DNA of 6,198 nucleotides, taken from assembly GCA_027489835.1 (NCBI GenBank), contig JAIXZF010000115.1:1-6198 (forward strand). The letters run 5' to 3'. A program made the position numbers and the translations under genes. The DNA is from Hyphomicrobiales bacterium (lineage in GTDB: Bacteria; Pseudomonadota; Alphaproteobacteria; Rhizobiales; Beijerinckiaceae). Positions 1 through 5,475 of the stretch are shown here, one piece after another; position 1 is the stretch's first letter; every line of letters begins with the position of its first letter. Under the pieces are notes generated by a model. It did not search any database. It was not told where the DNA came from and saw only the letters and a list, made by a program, of their open reading frames with translations.

Positions 1-681
1 GGCAACGCCTACGTCAACGAAGCGAAGCGCCAGGTCTTCGGCCATGTCGGCATCGATCAGCTGGCAGGACCGAGCGAGATCTTCGTGGTCGCCGACGACA
101 GCGGTGACGCGACGACGATCGCCGTCGATCTTCTGGCGCAGGCCGAGCACGATGTCCGCACGCGGGTCGGCCTGATCACGACGGACCGGGCGCTGGCGGA
201 TGCCGTGATGCGCGAGGTCGAACGCCAGCTGGCCGGACTGTCCACGGCGGGAGTGGCGGGCGCCGCGTGGCGCGACTACGGCGAGATCACGCTGTGCGCC
301 GACGAGGCCGCGATGATCGCCTATTCCGATCACATCGCGGCCGAGCATCTGCAGGTCCATGCGCATGATTCGCATACGATGGCGGCGAAGCTGAGGAATT
401 ACGGCTCGCTGTTCATCGGCGCACTCGCCAGCGTCGTCTATTCCGACAAGTGCTGCGGCACCAACCACACGCTGCCGACCATGGCGGCCGGCCGCTACAC
501 CGGCGGGCTGTGGGTCGGGTCCTATCTCAAGACCTGCACGCATCAATGGCTCGACGAACGCGGCGTGGCGGCAGTGGCGCCGCCGGCCATGCGGCAGAGC
601 GCCAGCGAAGGGCTCGAAGGCCATCGCCGCGCGGCCGCTCTCAGGCTTGCGCCCGCCCAGTTGCTCAAGGAAATCGCATGA
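1..681 (+). CDS. Histidinol dehydrogenase family NAD-dependent alcohol dehydrogenase, HpsN-like (C-terminal part; 5' end outside window)
   Basis: The reading frame is open from base 1 and stops at TGA 679-681, so only the last 226 residues are seen; full-length family members have about 430. HisD-family enzymes use zinc and two NAD+ to oxidise an alcohol to an acid through a bound aldehyde. The residues matching E. coli HisD are present: zinc ligands Gln (139-141) and His (148-150) in QAEHD, Asp (445-447) and His (622-624); the catalytic Glu-His pair (343-348) in AEHLQVH; His (466-468) in GTNHTLPT; and Glu (607-609), five residues before the last zinc His. The stretches AAWRDYGEI, YGSLFIG, RYTGGLWVGSYLK and EGLEGH recall HpsN, which oxidises (R)-2,3-dihydroxypropane-1-sulfonate, rather than biosynthetic HisD; this comparison is from memory. 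No his genes are adjacent, and transporter genes follow on the same strand. A catabolic role is therefore inferred. The family is certain, the substrate unknown. Two adjacent cysteines (451-456) sit beside the zinc Asp. Confidence 0.9.
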   Translation, partial: GNAYVNEAKRQVFGHVGIDQLAGPSEIFVVADDSGDATTIAVDLLAQAEHDVRTRVGLITTDRALADAVMREVERQLAGLSTAGVAGAAWRDYGEITLCADEAAMIAYSDHIAAEHLQVHAHDSHTMAAKLRNYGSLFIGALASVVYSDKCCGTNHTLPTMAAGRYTGGLWVGSYLKTCTHQWLDERGVAAVAPPAMRQSASEGLEGHRRAAALRLAPAQLLKEIA

Positions 682-833
682 CGCCGGCGGCGCCGCCGCC
701 AGCCCTGTCCATAATATTCGCCAATCTCCGAGCATCGCCTTGCGCCTGTGCGCGACGCTTGGGACAGTGTCATTCCCGGCCGGTTTCAAGGACCGGGAGG
801 ACGCCAACGACGTCCAAACCGGGAGGAACCAGA
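682..833 (+). other. Intergenic region between the dehydrogenase and binding-protein genes
   Basis: This 152-base gap is the longest between genes of the + strand group. It begins with a perfect 14-base GC palindrome (685-698) that has no T run after it, so it is not a convincing terminator. A short AT-rich patch follows at 711-719 (ATAATATTC), without a recognisable -35 box at a suitable distance. Near the 3' end the 10-mer ACCGGGAGGA occurs twice (792-801 and 818-827); the second copy holds the ribosome binding site of the next gene. The gap is large enough for a separate promoter for the transporter genes, but I cannot identify one. Confidence 0.5.
821..826 (+). promoter_or_regulatory. Ribosome binding site of the solute-binding protein gene
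   Basis: GGGAGG lies seven bases before ATG 834. It decides the start: the same frame stays open upstream to about 450, inside the dehydrogenase gene, but only the 834 start has this site and gives a protein beginning with a secretion signal. Confidence 0.75.
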
Positions 834-2048
834 ATGCTCCGTAAACTCGTCATAGCAGCCGGCCTGACGATCACCGCCGCCGCCCCTGCAAGCGCCGCCT
901 GCGCCTTCCAGAACCAGACGCCGATCAAGGTGCTCGCCGCCAGCTTCGCCGCCTGGCGGGCCGTGACGGCCGCCATGCAGGAATGCGGCAACGTGCAGGT
1001 CGAGCTCGATCTGCAGTACCGCGACAAGCAGCCGGCCGCACTCCGCGCCAAGCCCGCGCTCTACCACATCGCGGGGCTGGCGCCGAACACGCTGGTGCCG
1101 CTGCTCAACGACGGGTCCGTGCGGCCGCTCGATGATCTGGTCGCCAAATTTGGCCAGAATCTGCAGCCGAACCAGCTAATCCGCATCGACGGCAAGGTCA
1201 TGGCCATCGCCATGATGATCAACGTCCAGCACCTGATGTACCGCGAGGATCTGCTCAAGCAGGCCAATGTTGAGCCGCCGAAGACGTATGAGGAGCTGCT
1301 GAAGGCCGCCGAGGCGATCCGCAAGGCCGGATTGGCCCAGTATCCGATCGGCGGCACCTACAAGGCGGGCTGGGATCTGGCGACCGAGTTCGTCAACCTG
1401 TTCCACGGCTATGGCGGCCAGTTCATCGGGCAGGGCAACATGCCCGCCGTCAACGGCGAAGCCGGCCGCAAGACGCTGGAAATGATGAAGGCGCTGACCG
1501 GCTACATGGACCCCGAGTTCCTGGTTTCGGACGCCACTTTCGTCCAGAAGCAGTTCCAGCAGGGCAAGATCGCGCTGTCCAATCTCTGGTCGTCCCGTGC
1601 GGGCGCCATGGACAATGCTGCGGAGTCGAGCGTCGTCGGCAAGGTCACGATGGCGGCGGCGCCCGCTGCGATGGCGGGCGGCAAGCCTGCCACGACCGTC
1701 TTCTGGGACGGTTTCTCGATCGCGCGGAACATCACCGACGCCGAGGCCGAGGCTGCCTTCCGCGTGGCCATGGAAGGCCTCGACGAGGAGATGGTGAAGG
1801 CGAACAACGCCGCCGCCGTCTGGCTGGTGAAGGGCTTCGAGACGACGCGGCTCGCGCAGGGGGCCATCGCGTCCGCCATGGCCGGCGCGCCGCCCTATCC
1901 GGCGACCACGGCGATGGGCTTCATGCACACGGCGCTCGGCGAGAACGTCGCGGACTATTTGACCGGCCGCAAGACGCTGGAGCAGACCCTGCAGGCGATC
2001 GAGGCCTCCTACACCACCCGCGCCAAGGAGGCCGGCCTCCTGAAGTAG
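834..2048 (+). CDS. ABC transporter substrate-binding protein, family 1 (carbohydrate type, CUT1)
   Basis: This 404-residue protein is predicted to bind the imported solute in the periplasm and deliver it to the two permeases encoded next. Residues 1-21 form a typical Sec signal peptide: MLRK, then a hydrophobic core, then ASA before the cleavage point. The mature chain starts ACAF. The segment from Tyr136 (YREDLLKQANVEPPKTYEEL) is a hallmark of family 1 binding proteins, and the length is normal for that family. FWDGFSI around Trp291 corresponds to the region where such proteins usually carry aromatic ligand-contact residues. The mature protein has only two cysteines, Cys23 and Cys51, which may form a disulfide. 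A lipoprotein anchor at Cys23 is unlikely because the preceding SAA is a poor lipobox. The permease gene begins 32 bases after the stop, consistent with co-transcription. The ligand cannot be deduced; sugars, polyols, glycerol phosphates and sulfonated polyols are all transported by this group. Confidence 0.92.
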   Translation: MLRKLVIAAGLTITAAAPASAACAFQNQTPIKVLAASFAAWRAVTAAMQECGNVQVELDLQYRDKQPAALRAKPALYHIAGLAPNTLVPLLNDGSVRPLDDLVAKFGQNLQPNQLIRIDGKVMAIAMMINVQHLMYREDLLKQANVEPPKTYEELLKAAEAIRKAGLAQYPIGGTYKAGWDLATEFVNLFHGYGGQFIGQGNMPAVNGEAGRKTLEMMKALTGYMDPEFLVSDATFVQKQFQQGKIALSNLWSSRAGAMDNAAESSVVGKVTMAAAPAAMAGGKPATTVFWDGFSIARNITDAEAEAAFRVAMEGLDEEMVKANNAAAVWLVKGFETTRLAQGAIASAMAGAPPYPATTAMGFMHTALGENVADYLTGRKTLEQTLQAIEASYTTRAKEAGLLK

Positions 2049-2080
2049 GCGAGGGCACAGCGGCACGCCGGCGCGATCCC

Positions 2081-3109
2081 ATGAAGACAAGGACCTTCCT
2101 CGGCTTCGTGGCGCCCTCGATGGCGGTGATGCTGCTGTTCATCGCGCTGCCGCTCGTCAGCGTGCTGTGGCAGAGCCTGCACAACACGCAGCGGGTCTTC
2201 CGCGAGCAGAGCGTCGAAAGCTGCTCGCCGAGCTTCATCGGCCAGACCTGCGTGACCGAGAAGCGCATGCAGCCGGTCCTCGACGCCGAGGGCCGGCCCG
2301 TCAGCGAGACGCGCTTCATCGGGCTCGAAAGCTACCGGCTGCTGCTGGCGCCCGAGCTGCTTTCGAAGGCGGTGAGGGGCGTCTCCGGTGCGTTCGACGA
2401 GCTGATGCGGCAGGATTTCTACCGGGCGCTGCGCTTCACGCTCACCTTCGCGCTCGTCACGCTGCCCTTCGTGCTGCTGATCGGGCTGGGCCTCGCGCTC
2501 GGGGTCGACACGCTAGCGAAGATCTGGCGTGGTCCGATGATCTTCGTCTCGCTGCTGCCTTACGTGATCACGCCCGTCGTGGGCGCTTTGTCGATCCGCT
2601 GGCTGTTCATCGGCGACGGCATCCTCACGGCAGGCCTGTCGGCGCTGGCCGGCACGAAGCTGTCCCTGTTCGCCCAGGGCTGGACGATCGAGTTGCTGAT
2701 GATCCTCTACCGGATCTGGCACATCGCGCCCTTCGCCTTCGTTGTCTTCTATGCCGGCCTTCAGACGCTCGACCGCAGCCAGATCGAGGCGGCGGTGATC
2801 GATGGCGCCACGCGCGCGCAGCGGCTGCGCTACGTCGTCCTGCCGCATCTGATGCCGCTGATCGTCTTCGTCGCGCTCATCCACCTGATGGACAGCTACC
2901 GGGTCTTCGAGGAGATCATCGGCTTCTCCGCCCAAGCCCATCGCATCTCGCTGCAATGGCTGACCTTCCACTATCTGACGCCTGACCACACGGGAAACCG
3001 TGCCGTGTCGCGCGCTTCCGCCTCGGCCATCCTGACCATCATTGGCGTCGCCATCCTGCTTTTGCCGCTCGTGATCCGCACCTGGCGCGATCGCGCGAGG
3101 GAGGCCTGA
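2081..3109 (+). CDS. ABC transporter permease, CUT1 type (MalF/UgpA-like)
   Basis: This 342-residue inner-membrane subunit should form half of the translocation channel for the solute bound by the preceding gene product. Hydrophobic segments are visible near residues 8-31, 116-138, 150-175, 205-225, 255-275 and 312-332, the six-helix pattern of the family. The cytoplasmic EAA loop that docks the ATPase is clear: E236-A-A, Gly242, then VVLPHLMP. The periplasmic stretch between helices 1 and 2 is about 80 residues, longer than usual in UgpA-like permeases. It holds an insertion of about 40 residues (36-77) with Cys48 and Cys57, before the conserved RFIGLESY. The ATG at 2081 is kept because the next in-frame ATG (residue 14) would cut the first helix, although no strong ribosome binding site precedes 2081; translational coupling to the upstream gene is possible. 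The next permease starts one base after the stop. Confidence 0.93.
   Translation: MKTRTFLGFVAPSMAVMLLFIALPLVSVLWQSLHNTQRVFREQSVESCSPSFIGQTCVTEKRMQPVLDAEGRPVSETRFIGLESYRLLLAPELLSKAVRGVSGAFDELMRQDFYRALRFTLTFALVTLPFVLLIGLGLALGVDTLAKIWRGPMIFVSLLPYVITPVVGALSIRWLFIGDGILTAGLSALAGTKLSLFAQGWTIELLMILYRIWHIAPFAFVVFYAGLQTLDRSQIEAAVIDGATRAQRLRYVVLPHLMPLIVFVALIHLMDSYRVFEEIIGFSAQAHRISLQWLTFHYLTPDHTGNRAVSRASASAILTIIGVAILLLPLVIRTWRDRAREA
3097..3104 (+). promoter_or_regulatory. Ribosome binding site of the second permease gene
   Basis: GAGGGAGG ends six bases before ATG 3111 and lies inside the last codons of the preceding permease gene. The one-base gap between stop and start means the two permeases are probably made in a coupled way. 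Confidence 0.75.
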
Positions 3110-3110
3110 G

Positions 3111-4076
3111 ATGGGCGGCAGCCACGATAGGGGCCTGGGTCCTGGGCTGTGGCTCGTCACGCGGACGCTGTTGGCCATCTGGTTCGTGGTGGCGGCCTTC
3201 CCGCTGTTCTGGATGGCGGCGATGTCGATCCGCCTTCCGATCGACGCTTTCTCCTCGAACCCGCTGCGCGTGCTGCTGGGACCGGAGACGGCGCGGCTGG
3301 GCGGCGGCGGGCCCATCGGCTTCACGGGCGATCACTACAAGGCGGTCTGGATCGACAATGCCTTCCACCGCCAGTTCGTGAACTCGATGATCGTGACGTT
3401 CAGCGTCGTGACGATCTCCGTCAGCATCGGCGCGCTCGCGGCCTACGGGCTCGCCCGCTCGAAATCGCGGCTCGCCTTCTGGCTGCTGATGACGGCGCTG
3501 ATTTTCCGGGCGATGCCCCATTCGGTGCTGGTCGCCGGCTATCTGCCCGTCTTCGCCAATTCGCGCGAATGGCTGCAGCCGCTCTGGGATATGCCCGGCC
3601 TTGGCGCTTTGCTGCGGCTGATGGCGGCCGAGCCGCCCACGCTCTACGGCAAGCCCTTCGGGGTCATCATGGTGCTCGTCGCCATCAACCAGCCCTTCAC
3701 GATCTGGATGCTGCGCTCCTTCTTCATGAACATTCCGGCAGAGCTCGACGAGGCCGCGCAGATCGATGGCTGCACGCCCTTTGGCGCGTTCTGGCGGGTG
3801 ATCCTGCCGGTCATGGGGCCGGGCGTGCTGACGACGGCGCTGTTCTCCTTCCTGCTCGCCTACAACGACTACCTTGTCGCGGCGCTGCTGCTCGACGCGC
3901 AGTCGCAGACGATGGTGCCGACCATCAGCCAGTATGTGAACAGCGAGAACAACCTGACCGACCAGCTGCGCGCCATCGCCGCCGCCGTGTCGATCACGGC
4001 GCCGCTCTTCCTCCTTGTCCTCGTCTTCCAGAAGCGTATCGTCGCCGGCCTGACGCTGGGGGCGGTCAAGGGATGA
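3111..4076 (+). CDS. ABC transporter permease, CUT1 type (MalG/UgpE-like)
   Basis: This 321-residue protein is the second channel subunit and should pair with the product of the gene ending one base upstream. Hydrophobic segments appear near residues 13-38, 86-112, 122-145, 182-200, 240-262 and 290-310. The EAA loop is intact: IPAELDEAAQIDGC with Glu214 and Gly220, then VILPVMGPG. MalG/UgpE-type features include the conserved VNS before helix 2, AAYGLARSKS after it, and NQPFTIWMLRSFF before the EAA loop. The span from residue 148 to 178, between helices 3 and 4, is longer than in typical relatives by roughly 20 residues and carries NSREWLQPLW and AAEPPTLYGK, probably on the periplasmic side. 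The operon lacks a MalK/UgpC-type ATPase within the window; the intact EAA loop means one is needed. The substrate is unknown. Confidence 0.93.
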   Translation: MGGSHDRGLGPGLWLVTRTLLAIWFVVAAFPLFWMAAMSIRLPIDAFSSNPLRVLLGPETARLGGGGPIGFTGDHYKAVWIDNAFHRQFVNSMIVTFSVVTISVSIGALAAYGLARSKSRLAFWLLMTALIFRAMPHSVLVAGYLPVFANSREWLQPLWDMPGLGALLRLMAAEPPTLYGKPFGVIMVLVAINQPFTIWMLRSFFMNIPAELDEAAQIDGCTPFGAFWRVILPVMGPGVLTTALFSFLLAYNDYLVAALLLDAQSQTMVPTISQYVNSENNLTDQLRAIAAAVSITAPLFLLVLVFQKRIVAGLTLGAVKG

Positions 4077-4101
4077 CGGGCAGGCTCATCGACCAACGAA
4101 A

Positions 4102-4123
4102 CGCCCGCGGCCAGGCCCGGGCG
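4102..4123 (+). other. Small GC hairpin between permease and NTF2-like genes
   Basis: CGCCCG (4102-4107) and CGGGCG (4118-4123) can pair into a 6-bp stem with a 10-base loop in the 64-base gap before the next gene. No T run follows, so it is more likely a neutral or RNA-stabilising intercistronic hairpin than a terminator. In DNA this GC-rich such a stem can occur by chance. Confidence 0.3.
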
Positions 4124-4129
4124 CATAAC

Positions 4130-4134
4130 GGGGA
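4130..4134 (+). promoter_or_regulatory. Ribosome binding site of the tandem NTF2-like gene
   Basis: GGGGA lies six bases before ATG 4141. A nearer ATG at 4136 is in another frame, so 4141 is the supported start. Confidence 0.55.
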
Positions 4135-4140
4135 CATGCC

Positions 4141-5271
4141 ATGAACGACCTGTCGAACGCCAAGCCGAAGCCGCTCGCCAAGGATGGGCCGAAGGACGAG
4201 AAGGTCCTGCAGGTCGAGCGCCGCGATTACGTCGACCTTGCGCCGACCAACCGGCCTCGCTCGCAGAGCCTTCGCGGGTTCGATCCGATTTACACCGATA
4301 TCGTCGACTACATCGTGCGCTGCACGCACCGCATCTGGGATGAGCGCGACATCGGCCTGATCTACACGCACTACACCCACAACGCCGTGCTCTACACTTC
4401 GCTCGGCGCGCTCTACAATCGCGAGGACGTGGTGCGTGACACAATCCAGCGCCTCACGGCTTTCCCCGAGCGGCGCGGTATGGCGACGCAGGTGATCTGG
4501 CGCGGCGACGATGTGGACGGCTTCTACACCTCCCACTTGGTCACGGGCTCCGGCCGCCACTCGCAGTATGGCCCCTTCGGCAAGCCGACGAACCGGCCCT
4601 TCGTCACCCGCACGATCGCTGACTGCATGATCCACGAAAACAAGATCTACCGGGAGTGGTTGGTCAGCGACAACATGGCCCTGGTGCGCCAGCTCGGCCT
4701 CGACGCGGACGAGATTGCCCAAGCCCGCGCCGTAGAGATGCATGCGCGGGGCCACGCGCTCGTCGACATCGGCGAGAACCGCCGCCTGCTCGGACAGAAC
4801 CCGCCGGAAGCGGAGGCTGACCTCACGATCGCGCACACGAACTCGGAGCGCGAGTGCCTGCGCTGGCTGCACGAGGTCTACAACAAGCGCATGTTCGGCA
4901 CGATCAAGGACGTCTACGCGCCGAACGCCCAGTGGCATGGACCGCTGATGAAGGAGCTCTACGGCCGTGCCGCAGTGCTCCACCAGACGCTCGCTCTCGT
5001 CGGCATGATCCCCGACTGCGCCTATGTCCCCCAGCACATCTGCTCGACGCCCTGCGACGAAGGCGGCGAGAAGATCGCGGTGCGCTGGGTGATGGAGGGC
5101 CACCACCTCGGCTACGGCTCGCTCGGCGCTCCCACCGGCCACCGCCTCTTCGTCATGGGCATGTCCCACTTCCATGTCGTCGATGGCAAGGTTCGCGACG
5201 AATGGACCGTCTATGACGAGCTGGCGATGCTGACGCAGCTCAAGCTCGCGGAGATCGTCGCGGCCAGCTGA
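4141..5271 (+). CDS. Tandem-domain NTF2/SnoaL-like protein of unknown function
   Basis: This 376-residue protein has no signal peptide or membrane segment and should be cytoplasmic. After a polar N-terminal arm (about 1-45) it has two similar domains, roughly 47-190 and 235-372, joined by a charged linker. Each domain shows the NTF2-like (SnoaL/ester cyclase) pattern: an N-terminal helix, a segment with the YAPNA-type motif (NAVLYTS in one, NAQWHGP in the other), then strands ending in a shared signature. That signature is EWLVSDNMALVRQLGL from Glu172 in domain 1 and EWTVYDELAMLTQLKL from Glu354 in domain 2. Trp173/355, Asp177/359 and Gln184/366 all sit exactly 182 residues apart, which shows an internal duplication. 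Before it, YGPFGKPT and YGSLGAPT also align. Relatives include polyketide cyclases, isomerases, dehydratases and non-catalytic binding proteins, so the reaction cannot be named. The position directly after an importer and dehydrogenase suggests action on a pathway intermediate. It is the last gene of the + strand group. Confidence 0.85.
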   Translation: MNDLSNAKPKPLAKDGPKDEKVLQVERRDYVDLAPTNRPRSQSLRGFDPIYTDIVDYIVRCTHRIWDERDIGLIYTHYTHNAVLYTSLGALYNREDVVRDTIQRLTAFPERRGMATQVIWRGDDVDGFYTSHLVTGSGRHSQYGPFGKPTNRPFVTRTIADCMIHENKIYREWLVSDNMALVRQLGLDADEIAQARAVEMHARGHALVDIGENRRLLGQNPPEAEADLTIAHTNSERECLRWLHEVYNKRMFGTIKDVYAPNAQWHGPLMKELYGRAAVLHQTLALVGMIPDCAYVPQHICSTPCDEGGEKIAVRWVMEGHHLGYGSLGAPTGHRLFVMGMSHFHVVDGKVRDEWTVYDELAMLTQLKLAEIVAAS

Positions 5272-5313
5272 AGGCGATGAGCCCTCCGGGCGGGAATTAA
5301 GGGCGAAAAGGGC

Positions 5314-5333
5314 GGGGGCGCGAGGGCGCCTCT
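5314..5333 (+). terminator. GC-rich hairpin, possible terminator of the + strand operon
   Basis: GGGGGCGC (5314-5321) pairs with GCGCCTCT (5326-5333), allowing two G-U pairs, around a GAGG tetraloop. It begins 43 bases after the stop of the NTF2-like gene. The following bases (TGGGACC) are not T-rich, so intrinsic termination is uncertain. Confidence 0.35.
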
Positions 5334-5377
5334 TGGGACCAACTTGGCGTCTGTGCCGGCGCGGTCGAACACCGAAG

Positions 5378-5412
5378 TGCAGTGCCGGTTCAGGGTCACG
5401 CCCGGCACTGCA
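5378..5412. terminator. 11-bp perfect inverted repeat, candidate bidirectional terminator
   Basis: TGCAGTGCCGG (5378-5388) and CCGGCACTGCA (5402-5412) are exact reverse complements separated by 13 bases. The element lies between two convergent genes, 64 bases past the stop of the minus-strand gene and 107 past the stop of the + strand gene. It could end transcription from either side. There is no T tract on either strand, so it might instead be a protein-binding site or an RNA 3'-end stabiliser. Confidence 0.45.
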
Positions 5413-5475
5413 GCGGGTCTTGCGACCGTCGGCCTTTCCCGGAATTGGCCATTGCTTGCACCGACGCCTGAACTG

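Larger units (their letters stand above)
5272..5475. other. Intergenic region between convergent genes
   Basis: These 204 bases separate the end of the + strand gene group from the end of the minus-strand MFS gene. The short reading frames across it have no supporting ribosome binding site or recognisable product. It holds two foldable elements, at 5314-5333 and 5378-5412, as expected where two transcripts must stop. No T-rich tract follows either element. Confidence 0.6.

Noticed and set aside
1..681. Assigning the dehydrogenase as biosynthetic hisD
   Set aside because: The catalytic residues are shared by the whole family, while the C-terminal stretches look HpsN-like and the neighbours are transport genes rather than his genes; the symbol is therefore left empty.
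685..698. 14-base perfect GC palindrome after the dehydrogenase stop
   Set aside because: It would leave only a short stem, has no following T run, and GCC/GGC runs of this kind are frequent by chance in such GC-rich DNA.
450..833. N-terminal extension of the binding-protein frame into the dehydrogenase gene
   Set aside because: The extension is Arg/Ala-rich shadow of the dehydrogenase frame; the signal peptide and ribosome binding site support the start at 834.
1176..2090. Minus-strand frame of 304 codons opposite the binding-protein gene
   Set aside because: The translation is Arg/Gly/His-rich without any recognisable motif, and the opposite strand encodes a convincing secreted protein.
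2167..2985. Alternative + strand frame of 272 codons inside the first permease
   Set aside because: Arg/Ala-rich with no hydrophobic pattern, overlapping a permease with six helices and an EAA loop.
4066..5175. Long minus-strand reading frame of 369 codons opposite the NTF2-like gene
   Set aside because: It is antisense to a gene with clear domain homology and its translation is low-complexity Val/Ala/Asp/Arg-rich, as expected from the complement of GC-rich coding sequence.
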